Below, piece after piece: positions 40,801 through 55,800 of a stretch of 64,000 nt of DNA. Source of the DNA: Siphonodentalium dalli (Eukaryota; Mollusca; Scaphopoda; Gadilida; Siphonodentaliidae); the NCBI GenBank assembly GCA_032622095.1, contig CP136067.1, positions 133,551,990 through 133,615,989 on the forward strand. The letters run 5' to 3'. Positions within the stretch are counted from its first letter, which is position 1. Each line of letters opens with the position of its first letter. The notes beneath the pieces were generated by a model, which was not told where the DNA came from, did not search any database, and saw only the letters and a list, made by a program, of their open reading frames with translations. Both the position numbers and the translations under genes were made by a program.

Positions 40801-43800
40801 GCACAGCATATTTCAGCTTTGCACATATATATGGTCCAGGGTGATATACGACCGTAATAAGAAAGTTTTAATATTTATAGTCTTGCTGACGTTGATGATA
40901 GAAGGTTGGTACTGAACCATTGAATATATTGACATTGACGATTCCAATAAAAATGACTCTCATGATCATTTGGCAACAACCAACGCATTCAATATTGTTA
41001 AGAAATTTTACAATATCTATTCATGTATTATTGAATATTTATGCACATCTAATGTTGCTTTTGGACGCGTTACAATAACCACGTTCACAAGTCAATATTC
41101 ATGTTCCATCATATTCCAACAAAGACAGAGGTTCCGGAAATAATCAGACTTCTCAATATTTTGAAACCACTGATTAATCATTCAAAGTGTTTTTGGGTAA
41201 TGCAGTTGATGAATGTTTACAGCTGACAAAATCCCATGACAACATTTAACCCTTTCATGATGGGAGCTGCGCTGGTGCAGCATTAAATATCCTGTGCCAG
41301 TGCATTCTCTTGTATATGCGAGTCTCCCATAGGGAGCGACACATATATTAGAGAATGCACTGGCTTACAAGGTCATGTTAAATATTGTTAGGCCAATGCT
41401 TTAGTGAGGCACCCTATGGGAGAATGCACAGGGTTTCCACAAAATTTCAGGAATGTTGTATGCCTAATTGGTTTATTTTCAAGATTGAATGTTTCCATTC
41501 TTAAATTTTGGAGGGTCGGCCTAAACAAAATTGGATGTGATCAGTGGGTTCTTGCTGGCTACAGTTGCGACCAAAATTTAACATTGAACCCTATGGAGAT
41601 TCTCGTATCTGGGATAAACCCCAACTTTGAGTCTATGTTTGCACAGACTGTGATTCCCAGATCATGATTTTGAACTATTGACCTGGAAGCACATGTCTCA
41701 TATAATTAAGATACTAATTAATCTACGTGTAAGTATCAATTTCCCTGCAAACACCATTGCTGAGTACCAATTAGCAAGCTTCTACACATGTATATTGACT
41801 ATTGGTACAAAGGACATGATCACACCCATGCAGCTGCCCCTAATATATATTGAGAAGCCAACATGTTGACAATGGAAACGTTTCAATTTGATGCTGCGAC
41901 CAAGCCTGCATTTAGTGTGTCTGTCATTTGCAGAATGAGGTCCCCAGAGGGTGAATTTAGTGACGAAAATGATAGATGGTGCCATTTGGCACATTGTAAT
42001 GTAATCGGTGCGATTTGAAATATTATGGCAAGTGTGAACCTCAGCACAGTGGGCTAGCATCACCAAATTCACCCTCTGGTGACCTCATTCTGCTTAGGCC
42101 TCAACTGCTATGGGAGACCTAGGATCAGATTGAAGTTCCCCAGTGGAAGTTGGTGATGTTCACTCATTACTAGTAGTCACCTTGATTATGCATTTTATCT
42201 TCTGCAAATTAGGGGATATAAAAACTTCAAAGAAGGGAAAAAGTAACTAACAATGTTAATTTGAGACTATAGATACTTCCCAGAAGATGAGGCCTAAGCA
42301 GAATGAGGTCCCCAGAGGGTGAATTTGGTGATGTTGGCACGCTGTGCGGGATAGCATCATTAAATTCACCCTCTGGGGGACCTCATTCTGCAAATAACAG
42401 ACACACTAAACTCATGCCTGGTCAGAAGCAAACGTATTGACATTGGAAACAATATGACATTTTAGATACTAAGTACTGGTACACACAAACATGCATGGCT
42501 AGCCTAAGCAGAATGAGGTCCGCAGAAGGTTAATTTAGAAATGCTTGCCCTCTGGGGACCTCATTCAGCAAATACTTGGCACCATTTTGGAATATACTAA
42601 CTGGTACCTCAAACTTTCCAACTTCTCTTAAGCTGGAATTTTCCAACTGATTGCCATTTTTTCTGTCCAATAAATTGACAAAAAGTACGGGAAAAATATT
42701 TAACTTTTGGTATAAAAATAACAAATTTCTCAATATTTCTAAATAAATACTGGTTTTATTATCAAACTGTCAGTAAAAATTCTACTGTTGGTCTAAAAAT
42801 TACAAGTAATATTGTGACAGGCCTGAAATGTCCAATTGTTGAAAATTTGAGCCAAAGTTGGATGGGGTGAGACACCCCACCCCCATTGCCACAACCCTGC
42901 TGGCACATGTGTCATATCAGATGACAATTAACTACATATTATATAGGATATCAGTTCCCCTACACACCATCTCTCAGCACCTATTAGCAGTCTATCATAT
43001 TGACTATTGGTCCAAACAGCCCTCTTAATTCAGATTGTTTGGCTTCGGCAATCCGCTACGGCAACAGTATGTCGTGGCACAGTTTGCTTCAGCAAATTGC
43101 TTCGGCAATGCTGATTGCTGTAGCCAATTATGAAGGCTGTCCAAATGACACAATCACACCCAGGCAGCACTAATATAGGAAGCCAATGTATTGACAATGG
43201 AAACAATATGAGACAGATGTAGTTGGGAGGCAAATCATCTAATTATAATACAGGTCTTTCTTTGCTCATGTTTCGGAATGGGAAATCATCATATTTTTTC
43301 TGTTGTCATTTGATTTACATGTACATAACCAGGGTTCACAGTGTCAGTGGCCAAATTGGCCAGATTTTTTTTTTATCTTCAAAAATGGCCAACTTAATTT
43401 ACTTTTGGCCAAAACATTTCAAGCAATTACCTCTCAGAAAATCACCAGATCTCACTAAATCCCTTATGCTCCTTAACATTTAATCAGCATCTGTTAATTG
43501 TCCCTGTATGTTTGGATAACTACAGTAATGCCCTAAATAATCGACTCCTTAACCATTATTTAGGGCATTACTGTATGTACCAGAAATAACACAGCCTTAC
43601 TTATCAAAGAATGATGATTAGCCGCTATTATGGTGTTCTTTCTTTATCAGTCGAAAATACTTTACTGCTTTATCGTTTTACTATTCAAAGTTACATAACG
43701 GCAAACAATAAGCAATTGAATCAGCACATATTTATGTAGGTTCAATTATTTTGTTTTTGGAAATGTCTTTTATTCTGTTGTTTACATTTTTATTTTTGTT

Positions 43801-46800
43801 TTTTTCCCATTATTTTATTATTTTGGATTTCTAATTTGGTTTTTCAATTTGACTAAAATGGCACACAAAAATAAGAAATTACCAAAAAATTGGCCGTTTC
43901 GGAACCAAAAAATGAAACTTTGGTAAAATTAATAATGCATGTAACTCTGTAAATTATTTTATATTTCTGTTCTACAGTGATGCCCTAAATAATCGACTCC
44001 ATAACCACAGCAGAATTATGGGTAACTTTTCAGGATTTAGTCGGAAATATGGCTTGTTGCCATTCATTTGAAAGCTCTCACTGAGAGCTTTCCGATGAAT
44101 GGCAACAAGCCATATTTCCGACTAAATCCTGAAAAATTACTCATAATTCTGCTGTGGTTATGGAGTCGATTAATTAGGGCATTACTGTATATATAAAAAT
44201 TTTCGGGCGATAATGAATGGGTGTTTATCTTCTTATAGTACCTGAATAACCCTACAAATTAAGTGGACCATTTAAGTGTATATGTTTAGAACTAATGGGA
44301 GACTTCATTCAGTAATTATAGGGGAGAATCACTCACCTGCTCGTTGCATTCATGTTGGTAGCAGCGACGGTCCGACTTGTGGTTCCTTCTTCCATTCTCT
44401 TCTCGATATCACTGTATGACCCGACGGGGACGACGCGAAGGTTGTCAGCTAAAAGATTAATATAACATGTTCAGTTACAAGTATATGTGACCAAGTCTGG
44501 GCATAGTGTGTCTGACATTTGCTGAGGGTGAATTTAGTGACGCTATCCTGCCCAGCGGGATATTATCACTAAATTCACCCTCTGGGGGACCTCATTCTGC
44601 TTAGGACTCATCTTCTAGTAAGTATCAATAGTCTATATTAGCATTGTTTTTAGTTACTTTTTCCCTTCTGTTCAGTTTCTATTTCCCTTAATTTGCAGAA
44701 GATAAATTGCATAATCGAGGTGATTAATCAGTGAACATCACCAACTTCAACTGAGGAGCTTCAATCTGATCCTAGGTCTCCCGTAGTGGTTGAGGCCTAA
44801 GCATAATGACGTCCCCAGAGAGTGAATTTGGTGACACTAGCCCATTGTGCAGGATAGCGTCACTAATTTCTCCCTCTGAGGACCTCATTCTGCAGATGTC
44901 AGACACACTATATCCAGGTTTGCATGTGACAATGACATATTGATGTAAAGTAAAACCTCTCAAAACCGAACACCCTTCGGACCGGCCCTTCTTTTCGGTT
45001 TAGAGAGGTGTTCCATTTACAGAAAATCGCACTACGAACTGAATGTATTGACGTCGTTACTATGAGTTGTCGAGGCAAAACCAATCATTATTGATTAATA
45101 TAACTTTATTCAATGAAGTACCAAATAAAATATATAAACTATAGATAACACATGGTTATAATAAAATGTACCTATGGTAAATTATATCTGCATGTGTTTA
45201 TTAATTAATCAACACTTCCCTAATTCCTTTAATAATGTACATTGAAAACTGGAGGCAGGAAAATTACCTAAGTGATGTCCATTGATGACGTAATGAGAAT
45301 ATCTGTTGCTGCTTGCAAGTAAACAACTTGGATTAACTGCTATTTTTGCATTAATCATTGTGCCCTTAATTATATGTAATTTATTGTTTTATTGAATAAA
45401 ACATGAAAAAATAAGTTTGATTTGGCTGTGACCTAATTGAAGTGTGGTATAATTTCCGGTTTAACAGTACACGCGATGTGTCAATTTTACACGGAAATCA
45501 ATCAGTTTACATGGAAAATAAAATCGGATGCGTACTAATTTTGCAAAATCATTAAAATGAAAATGGTTGGGGCGCCAGAATAGGGGCGGGTGGGTCACCA
45601 GATACATAGGTCTTTTTTATTTTGGCCTTATTAATGAAGATTTTTGTATTGTGTATTTTTTAATGAAAAATGCTTTCAAATTAATTAGGTCTGTTCAACT
45701 GACATAAGAAATGTGGATAACTTATGGCGTGCACAAATTAAAAAAAAAATTATATTTATCACATTTATTATTTTGAAACAATAAGAAAAGTGATAAATCA
45801 GAATTGATCATTTTCGTTATACTTACCATAGAATCCAGTTTTGGGACTCTGTCTGACTCGCAGTCCACCTTTCTTCGTGGCTTTGGAGTTAAGTAAATCT
45901 CGAACCTGTTCGTTGTAGATTTCCAACATGCTGAATGTGACCTACAATAACAACAACAACTGCTTCATGAAATTTTGCGAAAACCCTATGCCAATGCATT
46001 CTCTTATATATGCTAGTATCCAGTAGTGAGCCTCGCATATGTAAGAGAATACATTGGCCTAACAATATTTACCTTGACCTTGTAAGCCAGTGAATTCACT
46101 TATAAGATGTGAGAATGCACTGACACTGGATCTTTAATGCTGCTCCAGCACAACTCCAGTCATGAAAAGGTTAACTGATGTAAAAACAAACTGCCAATGA
46201 TGTAATTTAACTGCATTCTCAATTGTTCACTGAAGGTGTGAAATAAATAGAGGATATCTACACTTTTTGGTTGGATATGGAAAAAAAACGGTATCTCATC
46301 AGTGATGACAAAAAAATTAATTTCCAAGAGTGGCTCTGCCACGAGCGGAAATTCATTTTTTTTTTGCTACAGTGTACTATTTTTTGGTTGGATATGGGAA
46401 CTATCTCATGAGTGATTACAACAAAATGAATTTCCATGGGTGGCTCTGCCACGAGTGGAAACTCATTTTTTTGTCATCACAAATGAGATATCTACCATAT
46501 CCAACCAAAAAGTGTAGATGTTATAGACAGAACACAACGCGCATCTTAATCGAGAATCTTTTATCGAATGAGTTGTGGATGGCGCAAGGATATATTTCGC
46601 GAGAGCGTAGCTCGAGCGAAATATAACTTTGCGCCGTCCGCAACGAGTTCGATAAAATATTCGAGATTATGATGCAAGTTGTGTTCTGTATATATTCTAC
46701 ACTGTTCAGTCAGATAAGTTCAATCCATGAGTGTCACCTCCATTGTTACTATAGCCACCTTTATTGTGATTTAAGTCTGACAAATAGCTAGTAATTATGG

Positions 46801-49800
46801 GGGGATCACCGGAAGCGGATGATCGACGTAATGTACGTCATCTTTCTTGGCGACAACGTCAACAAGAATAGTTCCGGCTTGTATTCCACTAGAGGTATAC
46901 ACTACTATGTATTCAATGGCTGGGATTCCGTTGAATACATGTGCCTCACGCCAATGGGTGTGGAATAAATATGTTTATTATATGCTCCGCTCAGTTGGCC
47001 CATTACTCAACTCGAATGAAGAGTAAAAAGTGCAAATTTGTATAGCCAAGCACAGCCATGGTAATGAGCTTGAGCATATAAAAATAGTTCCATTTTCAGA
47101 CTGATTATTGAGGGATAAAGGGGCTAACATCATGGTATGTTTATGAATGAATATGTTTATTATAGTGACATATGTATACAAGCATCCGGCCCATAGGGCC
47201 TATAAGTCACTTTGTGTACGTATACTATTTACAAATGTTTAACAAAAAAATTTAATTTACCACTAATTTATAATTATTTTTACCACTTATTACAGGGACT
47301 TTTAGCAGTCTTCCATCAAGACCCGTCGGAATCACTTTTAATTTTAGAGCGGATGGATAAGAGTGAGATATCAATAACTTACTAGACAGATACCGGTAAC
47401 GTTTTTTATCGGATGCAGAAATACTACTATTTGATAGCTTACCATATGATAAACAGTGATATATAATCAGGCACATGCTGTTGTCGGACTTATAGACTAA
47501 AAGCATTATCCAAACAAATGAAAACTGATTTGGCCATTAGACAATGGTACAAAATCATCAATCAGACGTGCATGCACGTTCAGTTTCTGGAGGTCAAAAT
47601 GCATGTGTTCAGTCTCTTACAGACTCAAAAACCTGAGAAGTTTCACATTACAGAGGTAATTCTTAGTGAGATACATTTGGGACCGGAGAGTTCTTTTGGT
47701 GTGGTGAGCATGAGGTGACTCGGTTTATAGAGGGTCTGGTTTGGAATGGTTTTACTGTAATAACAATAAATATTGTACTGCCCTAAGTAAATGACTCATT
47801 GAAACGGGGTGCGTCCCAGTTAAACCATATTTTGATTAGACATTAAACGCGGTTACAAACAATTAATCATCAACTGAATGGTAACTTATAGTACAAATGC
47901 AGCTCCAGAAAATACAAGTTATATACAGTAATTCCCTAAATAATCGACTCCTTAAAAACAGCAGAATTATGGGTAACTTTTCAGGATTTAGTCAGAAATA
48001 TGGCTTGTTGCCATTCATCGGAAAGCTCTCAACAAGCCATATTTCCGACTAAATCCTGAAAAGTTACCCATAATTCTGCTGTGGTTAAGGAGTCGATAAT
48101 TTAGGGCATTACTGTATATGTCATTGAAATTCGCTGACAGTCAGCAGTTTGCTACAGTGTACTATCTGCAGCAAGGAATATAACCGAGGTTTCTTTACCG
48201 AATTTAATCGCTGATCCAGTCCCGGATCCGTTAACTGTGGTGCAGTTATGGTTTGACCAGTTATAACACATAACACATAACCCCAGTTACTGGATTAATT
48301 GCATGTACAGTAATGCTCTAAGTAATCAACTTCTTAACCACAGCAGAATTATGGGTAACTTTTCAGGATTTAGTCGGAAATATGGCTTGTTGCCATTCAT
48401 CAGAAAGCTCTCCCCGAAGAATGGCAACAAGCCATATTTCCGACTAAATCCTGAAAAGTTACCCATAATTCTGCTGTGGTTAAGAAGTCGATTACTTAGA
48501 GCATTACTGTACTTAGGGCACTATAGTAGGATGCATCGCTAAAGATGTGGTCTCTTTTAAGGTTCAAATATATTAAACACTGTGTTACACACATAGCTTA
48601 TTTATAAAAATAATGACCAGTTTTATATAGCGATTAACTAATCACTTGCTCTAACACGCTTGGTACAATATTTGATTTGAAGCTCTAAATTACATCTGCG
48701 TATTTGTATGGAGGAATAAGATAGGTCGATAGATACATGATATTACCGATTTGCAAGCTTGGTGCAATATTTTATTTGAAGCTCTAAATTACATCTGCGT
48801 ATTTGTATGGAGGAATAAGATAGGTCGATAGATACACCCTTCGGACCGACCCTTCTGTTCGGTTTATAGAAAATCACACTACCAATCTGCAGAGACATCA
48901 ATTTAACCCTTTACCCAACAGAACGGCCCTGTGCCAATGCATTCTCTTATATATGCGAGTCGACCATAGGTCGCCTCGCATATATAAGAGAATGCATTGG
49001 CTTAACACATTAAAAATTATAAAATTGTTAAAGAATGTAAGAAAAAATGGTAAAAAGTGTTAAAAAAAGATTTTTTTAGGCCAATGCATTCTCTTATATA
49101 TGCGAGGCGACCTATGGTCGACTCGCATATATAAGAGAATGCATTGGCACAGGGCATAACTGTAACTATCACAATGTGGTCAAGGAGCCGGTTCCAATGA
49201 TATCCATATTTGTATGGTTTTATTGAGACAGACCGAAGATATTTTAGGCTGTTGAAGCTTTATTTGGCCGGTTTTGGCCGGTTTGTTGGGTAAAGGGTTA
49301 AGAGCTCAGCATCAAGTAAGTCAAATCTACTGCAAGGCTTTCAGTTGGTATCGCGTTCGGATATCGGAGGTTAAAATTAATGTATTTGCTCACTTATAGA
49401 CTAAAAAATCAATGCAATGTTCAGAATAGAGAGGTTCTTTTAGGTAGAATGCACTTGGGTGAATTCGGGACCGAACAAATTGCTTGGTATGGGGAGAGAT
49501 TCGGTTTATAGAAGTATCACAATATAATGAAACAAGAGCATCGCGCGGGTGTGTCAAAATACGTAATTCCAACAAAGGGCCATAACTTTGCAACCCAAAT
49601 TCAAACTTGACCTGTATTTTATGCTAATAAACCAACATACTAAATTTAATTCCATTCAGTTCAGACTTTACTAAAGTTATCATCCAGAAACGAAAATTAT
49701 TGCAACAAAAAGGGCCATAACTTTGGTGAAAAAAGGCGGGCAGAATCCGAATTTGAACTAGACCTGTATTTTATGCTAGTAAACCCAAAATACCAAAGTT

Positions 49801-52800
49801 CATTCCATTCACTTGAGACTATCTAAAGCAATCCAACGGAAAACAAAAGCAAACAGATGGACAGATAGACAGACCAATAACATAACACTTCCTGTTTTTT
49901 TTAAATAGGCGTATAAAAATATTCGAGTCATAGCAATTCTCCAGCTGTTTTAAATAAGTGAGAGAAATGCTGAAAATTTATTTTTACCATGTCAGAAACC
50001 ATGCACAACTGGCATGGTGAGGAACAGACTACTAGAAGGAACTTACCTCAAATTTAATTTCTGCTCCCTCAGCTTTCTTGGCATCAATTCCCTGGAAGAG
50101 CTTTTCCATGAACAAGGGTACAATACCTGTAAGGAATATGAGAATAGATATAAGGCATAAGAGGATATAGTTTGAGATAGGTACATTAACCCTTTCAGTG
50201 CCAAGTCCGATTTTTGTATCAACCCATATTTCCTTGATCATTTTTCAAATTTATTGATTTTAATAATTTTAATAAAGCTCTAAGAACTCTTTCCATCAAT
50301 GTATCACATCATTATAATCAATAAATTTGAAAAATGATCAAGGAAATATGGGTTGATACAAAAATCGGACTTGGCACTGAAAGGGTTAAAGGCCCATTAG
50401 TAGATTAACCCTTTCTATACTACATTAAATGCCCTAAATAATCGACTCCTTAACCACAGCAGAATTATGGGTAATTTTTCAGGATTTAGTCAGAAATATG
50501 GCTTATTGCCGTTCATCGGAAAACTCTCAGTGAGAGCTTTCCGATGAATGGTAACAAGCCATATTACTGACTAAATCGTGAAAAATTACCCATAATTCTG
50601 CTGTGGTTAAGGAGTCGATTATTTAGGGCATTACCATAAATAATCATTGATGAGTAGTTCCCTTAGGAAATGTTCAGATTATAAGTTCGACATACAACCA
50701 TTTCCCACCAATTAATAATAGTCATTTTGCTCTTGTATTATCTGTTTTTCTGTCTGTCATCTGCTTTTGTTACCTGAACACCCCTCCAAATGAATATTAG
50801 ACCATTCCAATGTATACTTTTATAACTGAATGGGAGAATCCATTCAGTATAGAAAGGGTTAAATTGATAGGCGGTACATTTAATATAACTAATTGGGCAA
50901 AGCACATCTCCAGTTAAGATTTTTAGTGACTCTTTAACACGTTGAATGCAACTCCCATTCAATTACACATTCCTCGAAATTAGCCACAGCAACAAGCAAT
51001 TCCGTGGGAAACTCTGTGGCAACATTTGGAATCTAACATGCCACATCATTAAATTTGTTTTGGGAAATTTTTCCTAATTTGGAAAGCTGAATTACATGCA
51101 AAAATTATGAAATAATAAAAAATAATAAAAAAGATAAATTATATATACAAGATAAAAAATTGGGTAACTTTAACCATCGACCCACATCATGACGTCATTT
51201 TGTAAACAATGCCCATAGTTACCAAAGTGGATAAGTGAAACAGTGGACAGTGATAATTTTGTTGGGGGATAAAGGAATATTTTACATGATTTACGCCCAA
51301 TTAAATTTGTTTCTGCTTCACACCAATACTAATATGATTACAAGAGCATAAAATAAGACAATTATAGCATTTGTTTCCATTCCGAAAGACCACAAATTCA
51401 GTTGGGAACACTGAGTACTTTGGAATTTCAATAGACTATGAGGGTGTTTATACTGGCAACAGATGTTGTAGTGTCACTTTAGATGTGCGACTTTTACACC
51501 CGATGGAAGTGTGTATATTTTATGAACTTCCACACAGACGTTGTAAATTTCTATCAATAAAGTTACAGCCTGTCATTCGGATTCATTGATTTCAACCAAG
51601 CCTGGATATAGTTTGTCTGACATTTGCAGAATGAGGTCCCCAGAGGGTGTATTTACTGATGCTACCCCACAAAGCAAGATAGCATTAACCCTTTACCCAA
51701 CAAACCGGCAAAACCGGCCAAATAAAGCTTCAACAGCCTAAATTATCTTGGGTCTGTCTCAATAAAACCATACAAATATGGATATCATTGGAACCGGCTC
51801 GTTGACCACATTGTGATGGTTACAGTTATGCCCTGTGCCAATGCATTCTCTTATATATGCGAGTCGACCATAGGTCGCCTCGCATATATAAGAGAATGCA
51901 TTGGCCTAAAAAAAATCTTTTTTTACCATTTTTTCTTACATTCTTTAACAATTTTATAATTTTTAATGTGTTAAGCCAATGCATTCTCTTATATATGCGA
52001 GGCGACCTATGGTCGACTCGCATATATAAGAGAATGCATTGGCACAGGGCCCTTCTGTTGGGTAAAGGGTTAACAAATTCACCTTCTTGCGACATAATTC
52101 AGCTTATGCCTCATCTTTGGGGAAGTATCTACAGTCTCAAATTAACATTGTTCTTAGTTGGTGATGTTCACCCAATAGTCGCCCTGATTATTCATTTTAT
52201 CTCCTGCAAATAAGGGGACATAGAAACTGATCAGAAGGGGAAAAAGTTACTAAAACAATGTTAATTTGAGACCAGGGTAATTTCCAGGCCAGTTTTGGTA
52301 CCTGTAACAGGTAGAAAGAAGAAAAATTCCTCAGATAATTTGTTTTTGACCATTATTACTAGAAAACAAACACTAAATCATCAAATAAAGCAATAAATTG
52401 TCATTTTATGGCAGTATGTACATGTAGTTCAAGGGGGAGGCCACCCCATACCCTCCCCAACTTAGGGCTGCGGCCTTCGGATATGACTTTGGCATATAAA
52501 CAGGTGTCCCCAAATAATTACTGGAAACTACACTGTTTGAGACTATAGATATTTCCCAGTACATGAGGCCTAATTAAGCAGAATGAGGTCCCCAGAGAGT
52601 GTATTTGGTGATGCTAGCCCTCTGTGTGGGTAGCATCACTAAATTCACCATCTGGGGACCTCATTCAGCAAATATCAGACATACTATATCTTGTAAGAGT
52701 TACTACTGTATAACTTTTATGAGTACATTACCTTTGTTGGTTCCGTATCCAACAACAGACCAACTTTTACCAGAACCAGTCTGACCATAAGCGAAGAGCG

Positions 52801-55800
52801 TTGAGTTGTAGCCTTCCCATGAGTTCTTCAGTACACCCTCTCCGAGATCGTCAAACACTTGTTGCTGAAAATAATAAACAACGACATATTATGGACTTGT
52901 TCGGGTGCGTGAAACTGATTAGTTAGTACTCAGACGCTATGCCAATTGTAGCAATGTAGCATTCTACTAACATGCCAAAATCTCAAGCAAATCGACTTTC
53001 CCACTCCATAGAAAACATTGTCTGAACTACGCTATATTGTAAAAATTTACTTCTAAATAGAGATATACCTGGCCTGCAAATTTCCAGCCATTACAGTGTG
53101 ATGTTAAATAGAGACATACATGTACTGGCCAGGGGCGCCGGAAGCATCCAAGGGCAGGGGGGGGGCAGAGCCTACAAAAAGGGCACTTTTCCGAAAAAAA
53201 AGGGCATTTTCTCCGCAAACTCGGGAAAATAACCATAAATTCATTGTGGCAAAAATCCCTATTTTAAAGGTATTTGTCGGTTTTTATGGCCGTTTTGTGA
53301 TAAAATTGACAAAAAATTAATATTCCTTGTGAAATTGGTGGTATTTAGACAAAAATAGTCACATTTTGCTATAAAAACACGAGATTAAACACACAAAAAG
53401 CATTTTCTGTCTCCAGAAAAAGGGCAAGTCCTGCCCCCGCTCGCCCCCCTTGGTCAAGGGCAGGGGGGTCAGCTGACCCCTCTGCCCCCCCTCTTCCGGC
53501 GCCCCTGGTACTGGCCATTGTAACAGGGTGTGATATCAAATAGACATTCATGGCCTACAAATTTCTTACCATTAGGGTGTGATGTTAAATAGAGACATGC
53601 CTGGCCTGTGAATTGCTTGACATTAGCGTGTAATATTGAATAGAGACATACATGTACATGGACCGAATTTCTGGACATTAAGGTGTGATGCTAAATAAAG
53701 ACATACCTGGCCTGCGAATTTCTGGCCATTAGGGTGTGATGTTAAATATATAGACATACCTGGCCTGCGAATTTCCGGCCATTAGGGTGAGATGGATCAG
53801 GTCCATAGTAACCATTGGACTCTTCTTTGGATCCATCATGTGACCAGTAACTGTGATCAAATGCAAACTTCTTGGCATCTGACGAATCGTTGGGGTCATT
53901 GATTATAGTTGTTGGACCGTTCATCTCAACAATAAGGGTCGCATTTCTTTCTCGTTCTCGTCGGTTGTAATTATGAGTTAAGAAATACTAACGTGTGAAT
54001 CAAATTTAATTAAATTAGGGAGGAAACTATCGCATAATGAAAAGGCATGTTCATTACCGCTATACTTAAAGTAATTGACCACCAATAACGTGGTGTCACC
54101 CCGTTAATACCGCGGTACTATACCGCAGTATCCTCCAATACCGCGGTACTGATACCGCTTGTTAATGCGAACAAGTATGTGGGAGTAAATACCTCCCCTC
54201 AAAGAGTTCCATGAAAATCAGCGCGGTATTCAAAAAAATTAATGCGGTGCCCTGCCCGCAAAAGACCGCGGTATTCAAAAAAATTAATGCGGTGCCCGCT
54301 AAAAGACTGCGGTATCATTATCGCCCAATACCGTAACTCCACCGCCGTGACCATCTCGATACCGCTACCGTTTATTACCGGTATCACCGCGGTCATGACC
54401 GGGGTATCACCCCGTTTTTCTGGTCAATTACTTTGAGAATAGCGGTAAGTAAGCTCGACTCTGTTCATGTGTAAAATCTCCACACAAGATCAGAGATACA
54501 TGTATGGAGTCTCAAACTAACCCACACAAGCAATTATGCCAGTAACTTAATGCCGCCATTTTGGAAGAAATATTATCTCCCGTTATAGTTTGTGACGTCA
54601 CGACCTCACTTGGCTGTTTAACGCTAAACTGTATCCTGTGCAATAGTCTGTGTTTAGACATGAAAATAAATAAAACAGCAGATTGAATGTTTGTTTTGCA
54701 CAATAAATGATTATCTGTTGTGAATAGATTATAGTTTTATTCACGAAAGATTGTTTGGTTGTCATATTTGCACATATAGAAGTCGTGTGAGTTTGGCCGA
54801 GATTGTCACATTCAAATGTTATGTGACCATTAACTTGCTGTAAATTAATTGTTCAAATTTATAAGGCCAAAACAAAATTAATGCGTGTTTCCCGTAACGA
54901 GTCCAATAAAAATAGGGGCGGGCGGTAGGCTTTTCGTTTTATTTTATTTTTTCATTTTATTTTTTTATGGTCTCTTGTGGGCCATGACTATACTCTCCCC
55001 TGCCTAATAATAGTGATGGCCAAATAATAGTGATGGTGCACATTTTCGGGTGTTATTAATAATAGTGATGGTGCCAAATAATAGTGATGGCGCACAATGA
55101 TGGCATTTTACCATATTTCTACTATAAATGAAGCAGAATGTAGGCCTTAATTAATTTGGCATTGTTGGGCAAGTTCCCATGCATGCAAGTTGTTCTCATT
55201 GGCTCCTTTAATAATGACAGTAAGTAATTTGGTAACAGTACCAGTCTGAGTAAGGTAAAGTACTGTGGTGATTGTAGCCAGGTTGGGTGGAAGCAGGCAC
55301 GGCTTTCTCAAAATCACAGCGAGGCTGCCAAGGAGGCCTCGCTAAATAATTTGCGAGGCTGCCTCACCTTTTTTGGGGCTGATTTTTTATAAACTCTAAA
55401 GATAGTTATCTTTCTTATGTCGCACATCGGCTATTTAAAATCCGACATAAAACTTAAATCCGACATAAAACGTAAGTTGTGGTTAATAATGTGGAACTGT
55501 TGCCAAGTCATCGCATTCATAATTAAACTGTGCTTTGAATACACGGACATGTTATTGTATTGCTTTATTGCATAGATTTAAATACATGTTCCTGTGTACA
55601 CACAGAAGCTACTGCGGTGTCGTAACTTTCCATTTATAGCCAAAACCAGTCACGCATGTGTGCACACGACTCACAGCTTCTGTGTCTTCATGATAGCGCA
55701 TAATTGGGTCACGATAACAGTATTGTTTGGAGAAGTCGGCCACGTCAAGTTAAATTAGTTCATCAGTTGTCACTCAGATTAGTTTCACTGATTATTTTAT

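Larger units (their letters stand above)
44947..47760. other. Intron 4 and 5 region bounded by GTAAAACC-type ends
   Basis: GTAAAACCTCTCAAAACCGA at 44948 and GGTTTGGAATGGTTTTACTG at 47740 resemble inverted ends of pogo/Tigger-like elements, with related pieces at 48835 and 49490. Exon 5 lies between, so this is more likely two separate relics than one element. Confidence 0.35.

Noticed and set aside
44947-47760. One large Tigger-like element
   Set aside because: It would have to contain kinesin exon 5, and the ends are poorly matched, so more likely two unrelated relics.
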